A stretch of 64,000 nt of DNA from JAAYVZ01 sp035384965 (GTDB lineage: Bacteria; Acidobacteriota; Thermoanaerobaculia; Thermoanaerobaculales; Thermoanaerobaculaceae). The position numbers and the translations under genes are program-made. Below are positions 35,703-44,199 of the stretch, piece by piece (positions within the stretch are counted from its first letter, which is position 1; each line of letters starts with the position of its first letter). The stretch spans positions 40,140 through 104,139 of the forward strand of contig DAOOJE010000012.1 of the NCBI GenBank assembly GCA_035384965.1, written 5' to 3'. The notes beneath the pieces were generated by a model. The model did no database searches and was not told the DNA's origin. It saw only the letters and a list, made by a program, of their open reading frames with translations.

Positions 35703-36101
35703 ATGCAAAGACGACTGGCGTTGATCGCCGACGACAGCAAGATCTTCAGGGCTTGCCAGATCGCCATCCTGCAGGAGCAAGGGTTCGACGTCGTCGAGAC
35801 CGACAACGGCCGGGAGGCTCTCGATCTCGCGCTCTCCCGCCGTCCCTCGCTGCTGCTCCTGGATGCGTTGATGCCCGTGCTGTCGGGCTTCCAGGTGATC
35901 GAGAAGCTGCGGGAGAAGCTGCCCTCCTATCAGCCCACGATCTTTCTCGTCACCGCCGTGTACAAGAGCCGGCGCTGGGAGGCCGAGGCCCGCAAGCAGT
36001 ACCAGGTTCACGAGTATCTGGAGAAGCCGCTCGAGGAAGAAGTCCTGATTGCGGCACTGCGGCGGCACTTCCCGGCGGGTGGGTGGCTGGCTCCGGAGTG
36101 A
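35703..36101 (+). CDS. single-domain response regulator (CheY-like)
   Basis: The protein has 132 residues and starts at ATG 35703 with a GGAGG upstream. It is one receiver domain: the acidic pair is in ALIADDSKIFR, Asp54 in LLLLDALMPVLSG, the conserved Thr in FLVTAVYKS and Lys in YLEKPLEE. No output domain is present. It may act as a phosphate relay or sink for the hybrid kinases clustered downstream. It lies 120 bases after the sigma-54 regulator in the same direction. Confidence 0.88.
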   Translation: MQRRLALIADDSKIFRACQIAILQEQGFDVVETDNGREALDLALSRRPSLLLLDALMPVLSGFQVIEKLREKLPSYQPTIFLVTAVYKSRRWEAEARKQYQVHEYLEKPLEEEVLIAALRRHFPAGGWLAPE

Positions 36102-36178
36102 GCCGGGAAACCCGGGCGGGCAACCTCACCTGCCCCTTTCGCAACGGACCCGGCCGAGGCTTCCCGGCTGACGTCGCC

Positions 36179-37090
36179 TCAAAGAGCAGCCTCGATCGTC
36201 ACCCGATCTCGGCCTTCGCGCTTGCTGCAGTACATGAGCTGGTCGGCCCGCCGCACCGCATCCAGGGGTTCTTCCTCGCGCCTCGCGACACCCCCCCCCA
36301 CGGACACGGTCACACTGAGGGAACCATCCGAGAGATCGAGACGGGAGGTTCGAACCAGCTGCAAAAGCCGCTCGGCCGTCGCCCGCAGCTTCGCGCGGTC
36401 GATGTTGACCAGCACGACGACGAACTCCTCGCCACCCCAGCGCCCCACCAGGTCCGACGCGCGCACGACACCTTTCAACGTGCCGCTCACCATCCGCAAC
36501 ACCTGGTCTCCCACCTCGTGGCCGTGCACGTCGTTGACCAGCTTGAAGTGGTCGACGTCGACGAAGAGAACCCCGTAGGGCCACCCGTAACGCCGCAGCT
36601 CATCGTGGCGGGCCCGCAGCGTGATCTCGGTCAAGGCGCGGTTGGCGACCCCGGTCAAGGCGTCGCGAAACGCAATGGCCTCGAGCTCACTGGCTCGCTG
36701 CAGCGCCTCCATCTTGCTCGAGCTGTCGCTGAAGACCTCCACGGCGCCGATGATCGAACCCTCCGGATCGCGAATGGGGGCCACCCTCACGGTGACCGGC
36801 AATCGATGCCCGTTCCGATGATGCAGGAAGACGTCGGCCTCGCGCCGTTGCCCGTCGGCCAGCGTGGCACTGACCGGACAGCCATCGGTGCACAGCGGAG
36901 ATCCGTCCTGACCCACGTGCTGGAGGAGGTTGTCGGCGCAGGATATCCCCACCGCATCGGCCGCGCTGTACCCCGTGATCCGCTCGGCGGCCGCGTTCCA
37001 GTAGGTGATGACGCGGTTGCGGTCGACGAAGTACACGCCGTCGTAGAAGTCATCGAGCAGCGAGCGAAAGAACTCCGCCTCCATCGACAT
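36179..37090 (-). CDS. PAS-GGDEF diguanylate cyclase
   Basis: The protein has 303 residues and starts at ATG 37090. Residues 1-130 are a PAS domain (DFYDGVYFVDRNRVITYWN, AAERITGYSAADAVG) with three Cys (GISCADN, PLCTDGCPV) before the FLHHRNGH strand. The GGDEF domain (about 138-300) has the active-site signature GGEEF and the product-inhibition I-site RASD exactly five residues before it. It makes cyclic di-GMP from two GTP and is probably feedback-inhibited. It lies 47 bases after the hybrid kinase 37138-39069 in the same operon, so that kinase may influence c-di-GMP signalling. The Cys cluster hints at metal or redox sensing but is not diagnostic. Confidence 0.92.
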   Translation of the reverse strand: MSMEAEFFRSLLDDFYDGVYFVDRNRVITYWNAAAERITGYSAADAVGISCADNLLQHVGQDGSPLCTDGCPVSATLADGQRREADVFLHHRNGHRLPVTVRVAPIRDPEGSIIGAVEVFSDSSSKMEALQRASELEAIAFRDALTGVANRALTEITLRARHDELRRYGWPYGVLFVDVDHFKLVNDVHGHEVGDQVLRMVSGTLKGVVRASDLVGRWGGEEFVVVLVNIDRAKLRATAERLLQLVRTSRLDLSDGSLSVTVSVGGGVARREEEPLDAVRRADQLMYCSKREGRDRVTIEAAL

Positions 37091-37137
37091 TCCAGCCTTG
37101 CCCTCCTTCGGCCCGACCGGCGCGAGCCAGCCCCGAG

Positions 37138-39069
37138 CTACGCCAGGACGCGCCGCAGCTCGTCCAGCAGGCTCTGGACATCGTACGGTTTCAGCAGCAC
37201 TCCAGCTACATCCTGACCGGCGAAGCGGCGCGCGACCTCGGCTGCGGAAGAGCCGCTCGCGACCACGAACTTCACCTCGGGGCGCTGCTCCCTGATGAGG
37301 CGCAGCGTCGCCACCCCATCCAGACCGGGCATCGTGAGGTCGAGGAAGATGCAGTCGATCTCGTGGCCGCGCTCGCGCATGACGGCCAGCGCGCTCTGTC
37401 CGTCGGGGGCCCCCAGCGCACGATACCCTGCCTCTTCCAGCATCTCGATCACGACCTCGCGAACGCTCGCCTGGTCCTCGACGACCAGCACACCGCGCGT
37501 GGTGTGGTCCCGATCGGCGCCCCCGGCCGCGTCCCTCGCCGCCTCAAGCACCGGAAAGAGCACCGTGACCGTCGTGCCCCAGCCCACCCCGCTCTCGATC
37601 AGGAGCGCCCCCTTGTGAGACCGAACGATGCCGTGGACGGCCGGCAGCCCCAGCCCCCGCCCGAGCTGCCTGGTGGAAAAGAACGGGTCGAAGAGGTGCG
37701 GGCGAATCGAAGCATCGATCCCGCTCCCGTTGTCGGCGACGGTGATGGCCACGAAGCGTCCCGGTGCAGGCCTGTCCGGGATCTCGCTCGCGGCCAGCAC
37801 ACTCTCGTCGCACTCGCGACAGCGGACCTCGACACTCACCAGACCGGGCCGATTGCCGCACGCCTCCGAGGCGTTGTGCACGAGGTTGAAGACGACCTGC
37901 TGCACTTGCGCGCTGTCCGCCATGATTTCCGGCACCGCCGGGTCGAGGTGCAGCCGCAGCTCCACAGAGGGCCCCACGATGCTGGCCAGCAGCGCGCCCA
38001 GGCCCTCCACAACCGTGCTGAGGCTGAGAGGCTCGACGAAGACCCGGCCCCGGCCCGCAAACGCGAGCATCTGCCGAGTGAGTTCCGCGGCACGGCCGAG
38101 CGACGCTTTGGCCTGGCCGATCGGCCGCACCGCCGGACTGTCCTGGGGCAAGCGCAGCCGGACGAGATCGAGGCTGCCGGAAATCGCCATGAGGAGGTTG
38201 TTGAAGTCGTGAGCGAGACCTCCCGCCAGCACCGCGAGGCTCTGGAGGCGCTGCTCGTCCTGGAGCCTGTACTCCATCTGCCGACGCCGCTCTTCCGCCG
38301 TCTTGCGGTCCGAGATGTCGTGCGCGAGCACCACGAACCGCTCCTCGCCGCTGATCGTGGCCGGCGCAATGCTGACCTCGACCCAAAACAGGGAGCCGTC
38401 CTTGCGTTTCGCCAGCCACTCGAACCGCTGCGGCCCTTCCTCTCGCGCCCGGCGCAGCCACTCGAGCGCCTCGGCCTGCGAGTAGGGCGGCTCGCCCAGG
38501 CTGAGGTCGCCCACCGAGACCCGAAGGGCTTCCTCGCGAGTGTACCCGTACAACTCGCACATCTTGCGGTTGACGTCGATGATCTGACCGGTCCGGGCAT
38601 CGTCGACGAAGACGGCGTCGGACATCGTGTCGAGCACCGCTTGGAGATACTCCCGCTGGGCCTCGACCTCGGCCTGCAGACGCCGCCGCTCGGTGATGTC
38701 GCGAACCGCGACCAGGAACCCACGGGGCGCACCGTCCCGGTCGGCGAAGGACCTGCCGCGGGATTCCACCCAGACGAAGTCACCCGCGCCGCGCGCCAGC
38801 CGATGCTCGACGTGACAGACGCCGTTCTGCTCGGCACAACGACGCATGGCGGAGTCGACGGCGCCGCGTTCATCCGGATGCACGTAGTCGAGCCACGAGG
38901 AGCCGGCGAGCGGCTCGTGCTCGTGCCCCAGAAACGTTCGCGCCAGGTGCGAGGCGAAGCGGAGCGAGCCGTCGAGGCCCAGCACGAACACCGCTTCGGG
39001 GAGAACGTCCAGACCCCCCTGGATGTGAGCATCGGGGAGGTGTGCGAAGAGAACTCGATCCTCGCTCAT
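37138..39069 (-). CDS. soluble hybrid histidine kinase (PAS-PAS-HisKA-HATPase-REC)
   Basis: The protein has 643 residues from ATG 39069, chosen over an upstream frame extension without a ribosome binding site. It has two PAS domains (about 18-130 and 145-255), HisKA with GGLAHDFNNLL (His287), and HATPase with the N box NLVHNASEA, DNGSGI and GRGLGL. The C-terminal receiver (about 520-640) has Asp577 in IFLDLTMPGLDG. There are no membrane segments, so sensing is cytoplasmic. It autophosphorylates on His and passes phosphate to its own receiver. No DNA-binding output is attached. It is co-oriented with the diguanylate cyclase downstream and divergent from the CHASE4 kinase. Confidence 0.93.
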   Translation of the reverse strand: MSEDRVLFAHLPDAHIQGGLDVLPEAVFVLGLDGSLRFASHLARTFLGHEHEPLAGSSWLDYVHPDERGAVDSAMRRCAEQNGVCHVEHRLARGAGDFVWVESRGRSFADRDGAPRGFLVAVRDITERRRLQAEVEAQREYLQAVLDTMSDAVFVDDARTGQIIDVNRKMCELYGYTREEALRVSVGDLSLGEPPYSQAEALEWLRRAREEGPQRFEWLAKRKDGSLFWVEVSIAPATISGEERFVVLAHDISDRKTAEERRRQMEYRLQDEQRLQSLAVLAGGLAHDFNNLLMAISGSLDLVRLRLPQDSPAVRPIGQAKASLGRAAELTRQMLAFAGRGRVFVEPLSLSTVVEGLGALLASIVGPSVELRLHLDPAVPEIMADSAQVQQVVFNLVHNASEACGNRPGLVSVEVRCRECDESVLAASEIPDRPAPGRFVAITVADNGSGIDASIRPHLFDPFFSTRQLGRGLGLPAVHGIVRSHKGALLIESGVGWGTTVTVLFPVLEAARDAAGGADRDHTTRGVLVVEDQASVREVVIEMLEEAGYRALGAPDGQSALAVMRERGHEIDCIFLDLTMPGLDGVATLRLIREQRPEVKFVVASGSSAAEVARRFAGQDVAGVLLKPYDVQSLLDELRRVLA

Positions 39070-39227
39070 GGGCCGCTCGCTACCGAAAGGATACCCCCGT
39101 TTTCCGCCCGCGCATCGGGTGGGAGAAGTGGTCTCCGCCGACCGGGGGCAGCCGGCCCACGGTGAGCGATAATCGCGGGGAGGGCGGGTTCGTGGAGCAT
39201 CTCGGCGGGCGCTGTCGGGGGGTGGGA

Positions 39228-41777
39228 ATGAGCCTGCGAGTTCGAGTTCTCGCGTTGACCGGGCTGGCTTTCGCGGCCCTGGTCGGCGGGTCGTACGGCA
39301 CCCTGCGCGCAATCACGCTCGATCGTTTCGGCGCTCTCGAAAAGCGCGAGGTCCGACGAGACATCGAGCGCGCCACGGGCAGCCTGCAACGGGACATCGA
39401 TGCGATCGAAACCATCTGCGCCGACTGGGCGCAGTGGGATGACGCGTATCGCTTCATGGTCGAGAACAGCCGGGAGTTCGTGGAGGCCAACCTCTCTCTC
39501 GCGTCCCTGGCGAATCTCGGACTGGATGCCCTCCTCTTCACGACGTCGTCTGGCGAGGTCCGCCATGCCGTCGCCCTGGACGCCGAACGCTCCGCGCTCG
39601 TGGCGGTGCCCCCGTCGCTGCTGCCTGCCCTCGCAGAAGCCCGCGTGCTGGGCCTGGGAGTCGCCAACCCGAGGCGGACCGGTCTGATCGCGCTCCCGGA
39701 AGGGGTCATGATGGTCGCCGCCAGGGCGATCTTGACCTCGAAACTCGAGGGTCCGAGCCGCGGGACTCTGGTGATGGGGCGATACATCACTCCCGACTCG
39801 ATCCGAGCGCTGGGCGCTGGTCTGCGCCTGACCCTCGACGCCACACCGGTGTCGAGCCTCGCCGGCCTGCCCGCGACGGTGGACCTCGACGCCGTGCTCG
39901 CGAGCCCGGAACCCGTTGTGGTTCCGGCCGGGCGAGATCTCGTCCAGGGTTTCGCTGTGCTCCGGGATCTCGGGGGACGCCCCGCCCTCCTCCTGCGCGT
40001 GGACGAACCGCGGGACGTCTTCAGACAGGGGGTGGCGACGACATGCGATCTCCTGCTTGCCCTGGTCCTCGCGACGTGCCTGGTCGCGGGTCTGGTCCTG
40101 CTCCTGCTCGAGCACAGCGTCCTCGCACCCCTGGCGCGGCTCGGCTCGGCGCTGGGCCAGATTGCGGCGCAGGGTACGCCCAACGGCCGGGTGCCGGTGC
40201 AGGGCCAGGACGAGATCGCGACGCTGGCCCGTCAGATCAACGCCATGCTCGAGGCGCTCGAGGCCAACCGCGAGGAGCTTCGCGCCAGCGAGGCCCGTTT
40301 CCGCCACCTGGTGGAGACGGCTCCGGACGTGATCTTCACCGTCATCGGGCGCCCGGGGCGCATCGCCTCGCTGAGCCCGGCGTTCGAGCGGCTGACCGGA
40401 TGGCGAGCCGAGCAGTGGCTTGGCCACAAGGCGCTCCGGCTGGTGGCGCCCGGCGACCGCAAGCGCGTGCTGCAGGCCGCGAGGGCCATCGGCGAGGGCG
40501 GGCACGGCGGGTCGTTCGACGTGCGGGTGAGGACCGCCGCCGGGGAGTTCATCGACTGCGACGTCGCGGCGACGCGCGAGACGGTGGGCGGCCGGCTCGT
40601 CGGCCTTTTGGGTGTGGCGCGCGATATCACGATCCGCAAGCGGCTCGAGGCCGAGGTCGTTCACGCCCAGAAGATGCAGGCGATCGGCATGCTCACCGGC
40701 GGCATCGCGCATGACTTCAACAACCTCCTGCAGGCTCAGATGAGCCTCGTGCAGCTTCTGCGCTTCCGGCGCAAGGACCCGACACGGCAGGACCGCATCA
40801 TCGGCGACCTCGAGGCTCTCATCCGGCGCGGCGCGGCGCTTACGCGCCAGCTCCTGGTCTTCGCTCGCAAGGACGTGAGCAAGCGCGAGGAGCTGGAGCT
40901 CGGGGACGTGCTGCGCGACGGCGTGCTGCTGGCCCAGCGGCTGGTGCGCGAGAACGTGCAGGTGGACGCTGCCATCGAGGGAGGGCGGATGCCGATCCTG
41001 GGGGACCGTGCCCAGCTCGGCCAAGTGCTCCTGAACCTCGTCACGAACGCGGCCGACGCCATGCCCGATGGCGGCCGGATCAGGCTGTGTGCCGGCCGCC
41101 GCGGGGAGCGCGAGGCGTATGTCGAGGTCGCCGATAGCGGTGCCGGCATCTCGGACGAGGTCAAGGCACGGATGTTCGAGCCGTTCTTCACGACCAAGGA
41201 AGCGGGGCGCGGTACCGGCCTCGGGCTGGCGGTCGTCGACTCGATCGTGTCCGCTCACGGCGGGCGCGTCGAGGTCGAGAGCGAGCCCGGCCGCGGGAGC
41301 ACGTTTCGGGTCGTGCTGCCGCTCGGAGAAAGCGCCGCGGCGACCCCGGCCGCATCCGCCACGGGACCGCCTCTGCCCGACACGGGCCGTGGGGAGCGAA
41401 TCCTGCTTGTCGAGGACGAGGACGGCGCCCGCGAAGCGTTGCGGGAGACGCTCGCGAGCCTCGGCTATGACGTGCTGGCGGTGGAAAGCGCCGAACGAGC
41501 CGGCCTGGTCCCGGCCGAGCCCGAGTTCGACCTCCTGCTCACCGACCAGATGCTGCCCGGGGCAGCCGGCATCGACCTCGCCACCGGGCTCGTCGACCGC
41601 TGGCCGGCGCTTGCAGTGATCGTCATGTCGGGGTACTCCGAGGGCCAGGTCTTGCACCGGGCCGTGCATCGCCGCGAGGTGCGCTTCCTCCCCAAGCCGT
41701 TCGACCTCGCCACGCTCGCCCGGGAGGTGCGCGCCGCCCTCGACGCGCGTCAGGCCGCAAGGCAGGCCGATTCGTGA
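39228..41777 (+). CDS. membrane hybrid histidine kinase with CHASE4 sensor (CHASE4-HAMP-PAS-HisKA-HATPase-REC)
   Basis: The protein has 849 residues from ATG 39228 (MSLRVRVLALTG). An upstream GTG at 39192 is a less likely alternative. TM1 is at about 5-27. The periplasmic CHASE4 domain has the hallmark ICADWAQWDDAYRFM at about 73-87. TM2 is at about 273-297, followed by HAMP (298-350), PAS (354-475) and HisKA with GGIAHDFNNLLQ (His495). HATPase has NLVTNAADAM, DSGAGI and GTGLGLA. The terminal receiver has Asp773 in LLLTDQMLPGAAG. CHASE4 binds an unknown extracellular ligand. It is transcribed opposite to both neighbouring kinase units. Confidence 0.93.
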   Translation: MSLRVRVLALTGLAFAALVGGSYGTLRAITLDRFGALEKREVRRDIERATGSLQRDIDAIETICADWAQWDDAYRFMVENSREFVEANLSLASLANLGLDALLFTTSSGEVRHAVALDAERSALVAVPPSLLPALAEARVLGLGVANPRRTGLIALPEGVMMVAARAILTSKLEGPSRGTLVMGRYITPDSIRALGAGLRLTLDATPVSSLAGLPATVDLDAVLASPEPVVVPAGRDLVQGFAVLRDLGGRPALLLRVDEPRDVFRQGVATTCDLLLALVLATCLVAGLVLLLLEHSVLAPLARLGSALGQIAAQGTPNGRVPVQGQDEIATLARQINAMLEALEANREELRASEARFRHLVETAPDVIFTVIGRPGRIASLSPAFERLTGWRAEQWLGHKALRLVAPGDRKRVLQAARAIGEGGHGGSFDVRVRTAAGEFIDCDVAATRETVGGRLVGLLGVARDITIRKRLEAEVVHAQKMQAIGMLTGGIAHDFNNLLQAQMSLVQLLRFRRKDPTRQDRIIGDLEALIRRGAALTRQLLVFARKDVSKREELELGDVLRDGVLLAQRLVRENVQVDAAIEGGRMPILGDRAQLGQVLLNLVTNAADAMPDGGRIRLCAGRRGEREAYVEVADSGAGISDEVKARMFEPFFTTKEAGRGTGLGLAVVDSIVSAHGGRVEVESEPGRGSTFRVVLPLGESAAATPAASATGPPLPDTGRGERILLVEDEDGAREALRETLASLGYDVLAVESAERAGLVPAEPEFDLLLTDQMLPGAAGIDLATGLVDRWPALAVIVMSGYSEGQVLHRAVHRREVRFLPKPFDLATLAREVRAALDARQAARQADS

Positions 41778-41841
41778 GCCTCTCCGGGGGACCGCCGTGG
41801 CCGGGGCGGCGGCCTCCCATAGCGGGGGCGGTGCATGGCTG

Positions 41842-43752
41842 TCAGCTCGTGCGGGTTTCGAGCGCCCGCCGGATCTCGCGAGCCAGCGCCTCTGCGTCGA
41901 ACGGCTTCTGCAGGAACCTCACCCCGGGCGGCACCTCGTGCTGCACGCGCTCGTCCTCTAGGTAGCCCGACATCAGGATGACCCGCAGCGCCGGCCACCG
42001 CGCCAGGAGGATCGAGGCCAGCCGCCCCCCTGACATTCCGGGCAGCATGAGATCCGACACGAGCACATCGAACGCCGGCGCCTGGGGGAGAGCGAGTGCC
42101 TCTTCGGCGCACGCCACCGCTGTCGGCTGGTATCCGAGCAGGTCGAGGAGCTCGGCCAGCCCTTCCCGCGCGCTCTCCTCGTCCTCGACGACGAGCACGC
42201 GCTCCCCACGGCCGCGAGCGGGAGGCTGCCCGGTCTCGTCTTCGGGCTCGACCGCTCGCCCTGTCGTTCCTCGTGGCAGCACAACGCGAAACGTGCTCCC
42301 GCGGCCGGGTTCGCTCTCGACCTCGATGTGACCCCCGTGCTGCGTCACGATGCCATGCACCACCGCCAGCCCCAGCCCGGTACCGTGGCCGGCCCCCTTG
42401 GTCGTGAAGAACGGGTCGAAAACTCTCTCCCGCACCGACGCCGGCATCCCGGTGCCGGTGTCCGAGACCTCGATGAACGCCTCGGCGTCGCCGCGAAGCC
42501 CCACCCGTACCAGCAACCGCCCCCCGCCCGGCATGGCGTCCCGCGCGTTCACGGCCAGGTTCATGAGAACCTGGCCGAGCTGCCCGCGGTCCCCGTCAAC
42601 GAGCGCGTCCCCGGGCACGAACTCGGTTGCAAACGCGATGTTTTCCGGCAGCAGGCGCCGCAAGAGGACAGCCGCTTCTCGCACCAGCTCGTTGATGTCC
42701 ACGGGCTCGATCTTGGGTGGCTCGCGCCGCGAAAACAGGAGCAGCTGCCGGGTCAGCGCCGCACCTCGCCTGACGTGCTTTTCGATCTCGGCGGCGGCCC
42801 GCGCCGTGGCCGCATCGGGAGACCGTAGCAGCAGCGACTGCACCGTCGCCATCATCGCCTGGAGAACGTTGTTGAAGTCATGGGCGACCCCGCCGGCCAG
42901 CCGGCCCACGGACTCCAGCTTCTGGGCCTGTAGCAAGGCGGCCTCGGCGCGTTCGCGCGCCTCCTCGGCAAGCTTTCGCGCCGTGATGTCGGTGAGCGTG
43001 CCCACGAACCCGGTCAGCAGGCCCTCGGCGTCGGTTTCCGGCACGACCTGCCCCATAACCCAGGCCACCGAGCCGTCGGGGCGCAGGAAGCGGTACTCCG
43101 CCGTCAACGTGCGCCGTTCTGGCGGTTGCTCCTGCCAGCCGGCCCGCACCCACTCCCGATCCTCCGGGTGAACGGCCGCGAGCCATCCGTGACCCAGGGC
43201 GTCCTCGGCTCGCATCCCTGCGATTTCGCACCACTTGGGGTTGACGAACGTCGTCGCGCCGTGGCGATCCGTCCTGAACACCCCCACCGGAGAGACCTGC
43301 GTCAGGATCTCGAACCGCCGCTCGCTTTCGCGGAGCGCCTCCTCGGCGCGGGCCTTGGCGGTGACCGTCGTCCACTCTCGAAGCGCCCGGGCGACGGTCC
43401 GGGGCATGTTCCGGAAGCTCTCGGCGGACTTCACGATGTAGTCGAAGGCGCCGGCCTTCATCGCCCGGACCGCAATGCCCTCGTCGCCGTAGCTCGTCAT
43501 GGCCAGAACCGGCACGCTGCGGGTGATCGTTCCAGCTTCGAGGGCTTCCACCGCATTCCCGTCCGGCAGTCGGACATCCATGAGAACGAGATCAGGGCCC
43601 CAGGTCGCCACGGCTGCGCGGCTGGCCGCGAGCGAGGACACGATCTGGATCTCGACCTCAGGGCTCTCTCTCTCGAAGGCCAGCCGTATCGCCTCTGCAT
43701 GGGCGAGCTCGTCGTCGACGATCAGGACTCGGACTGCCGCGCGTGCCTTCAT
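41842..43752 (-). CDS. hybrid histidine kinase (REC-PAS-HisKA-HATPase-REC)
   Basis: The protein has 636 residues and starts at ATG 43752, 3 bases after the stop of the preceding response regulator gene. The N-terminal receiver (8-125) is intact, with Asp59 in LVLMDVRLPDG. A PAS domain (140-260), HisKA with GGVAHDFNNVLQ, HATPase (NLAVNARDAM, DTGTGM, GTGLGLA) and a second receiver (about 515-630, DVLVSDLMLPGMSG) follow. The N-terminal receiver makes it a downstream member of a phosphorelay. The closest upstream kinase is the membrane-bound 44196-46322. It is the last gene of the six-gene kinase operon. Confidence 0.92.
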   Translation of the reverse strand: MKARAAVRVLIVDDELAHAEAIRLAFERESPEVEIQIVSSLAASRAAVATWGPDLVLMDVRLPDGNAVEALEAGTITRSVPVLAMTSYGDEGIAVRAMKAGAFDYIVKSAESFRNMPRTVARALREWTTVTAKARAEEALRESERRFEILTQVSPVGVFRTDRHGATTFVNPKWCEIAGMRAEDALGHGWLAAVHPEDREWVRAGWQEQPPERRTLTAEYRFLRPDGSVAWVMGQVVPETDAEGLLTGFVGTLTDITARKLAEEARERAEAALLQAQKLESVGRLAGGVAHDFNNVLQAMMATVQSLLLRSPDAATARAAAEIEKHVRRGAALTRQLLLFSRREPPKIEPVDINELVREAAVLLRRLLPENIAFATEFVPGDALVDGDRGQLGQVLMNLAVNARDAMPGGGRLLVRVGLRGDAEAFIEVSDTGTGMPASVRERVFDPFFTTKGAGHGTGLGLAVVHGIVTQHGGHIEVESEPGRGSTFRVVLPRGTTGRAVEPEDETGQPPARGRGERVLVVEDEESAREGLAELLDLLGYQPTAVACAEEALALPQAPAFDVLVSDLMLPGMSGGRLASILLARWPALRVILMSGYLEDERVQHEVPPGVRFLQKPFDAEALAREIRRALETRTS

Positions 43753-43755
43753 GGC

Positions 43756-44199
43756 CTACTCCGCGAAAGGATGCCGGTTCCAGGCGAGCCAGTAGTAGCC
43801 CAGTGTCTCCATGAGAGCGACGAACTTCGGAAACTCGACCGGCTTGACCAGGTACGAGTTGGCGTGACAGTCGTAGGCTTGGACCATGTCCGTCTCGGCC
43901 GAAGACGTGGTGAGCACCACGACCGGGATCCGCGACAGCTCGGGGTGGGTCTTGATCCGGCGCAGGACCTCGATCCCGTCCACCTTCGGCAGCCGCAGGT
44001 CCAGCAGCACGAGGACGGGACGAGAAGGGGGCACCGCGGCGTACGCCCCCTCGTGCAGGAGGTAATCGAGCGCCGCCTGCCCGTCCTCGAGCCGGACGAG
44101 GCGATTGGCCACTCTGAAGCCTTCGAAGTTCCGCCTCACGATCTCGGCGTGGGCATCGTCGTCTTCGACCAGGAGAATGGTGAGCGGATCGCCTTTCAT
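43756..44199 (-). CDS. single-domain response regulator (Rcp1-like)
   Basis: The protein has 147 residues. Its start ATG 44199 overlaps the TGA of the sensor kinase upstream (ATGA). The receiver has ILLVEDDDAH, Asp67 in LVLLDLRLPKVDG, VVVLTTSS and SYLVKPVEF. The long loop before Asp and the YYWLAWN C-terminus are typical of the Rcp1/CheY-like regulators that pair with a cognate kinase immediately upstream. It has no output domain and may carry phosphate from kinase 44196-46322 to the receiver-containing kinase 41842-43752. Confidence 0.92.
   Translation of the reverse strand: MKGDPLTILLVEDDDAHAEIVRRNFEGFRVANRLVRLEDGQAALDYLLHEGAYAAVPPSRPVLVLLDLRLPKVDGIEVLRRIKTHPELSRIPVVVLTTSSAETDMVQAYDCHANSYLVKPVEFPKFVALMETLGYYWLAWNRHPFAE

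Noticed and set aside
36101..36169. Inverted repeat AGCCGGGAA / TTCCCGGCT between the CheY-like gene and the diguanylate cyclase
   Set aside because: The 9-bp arms are 51 bases apart and include the stop codon of one gene. This is too loose to call a terminator.
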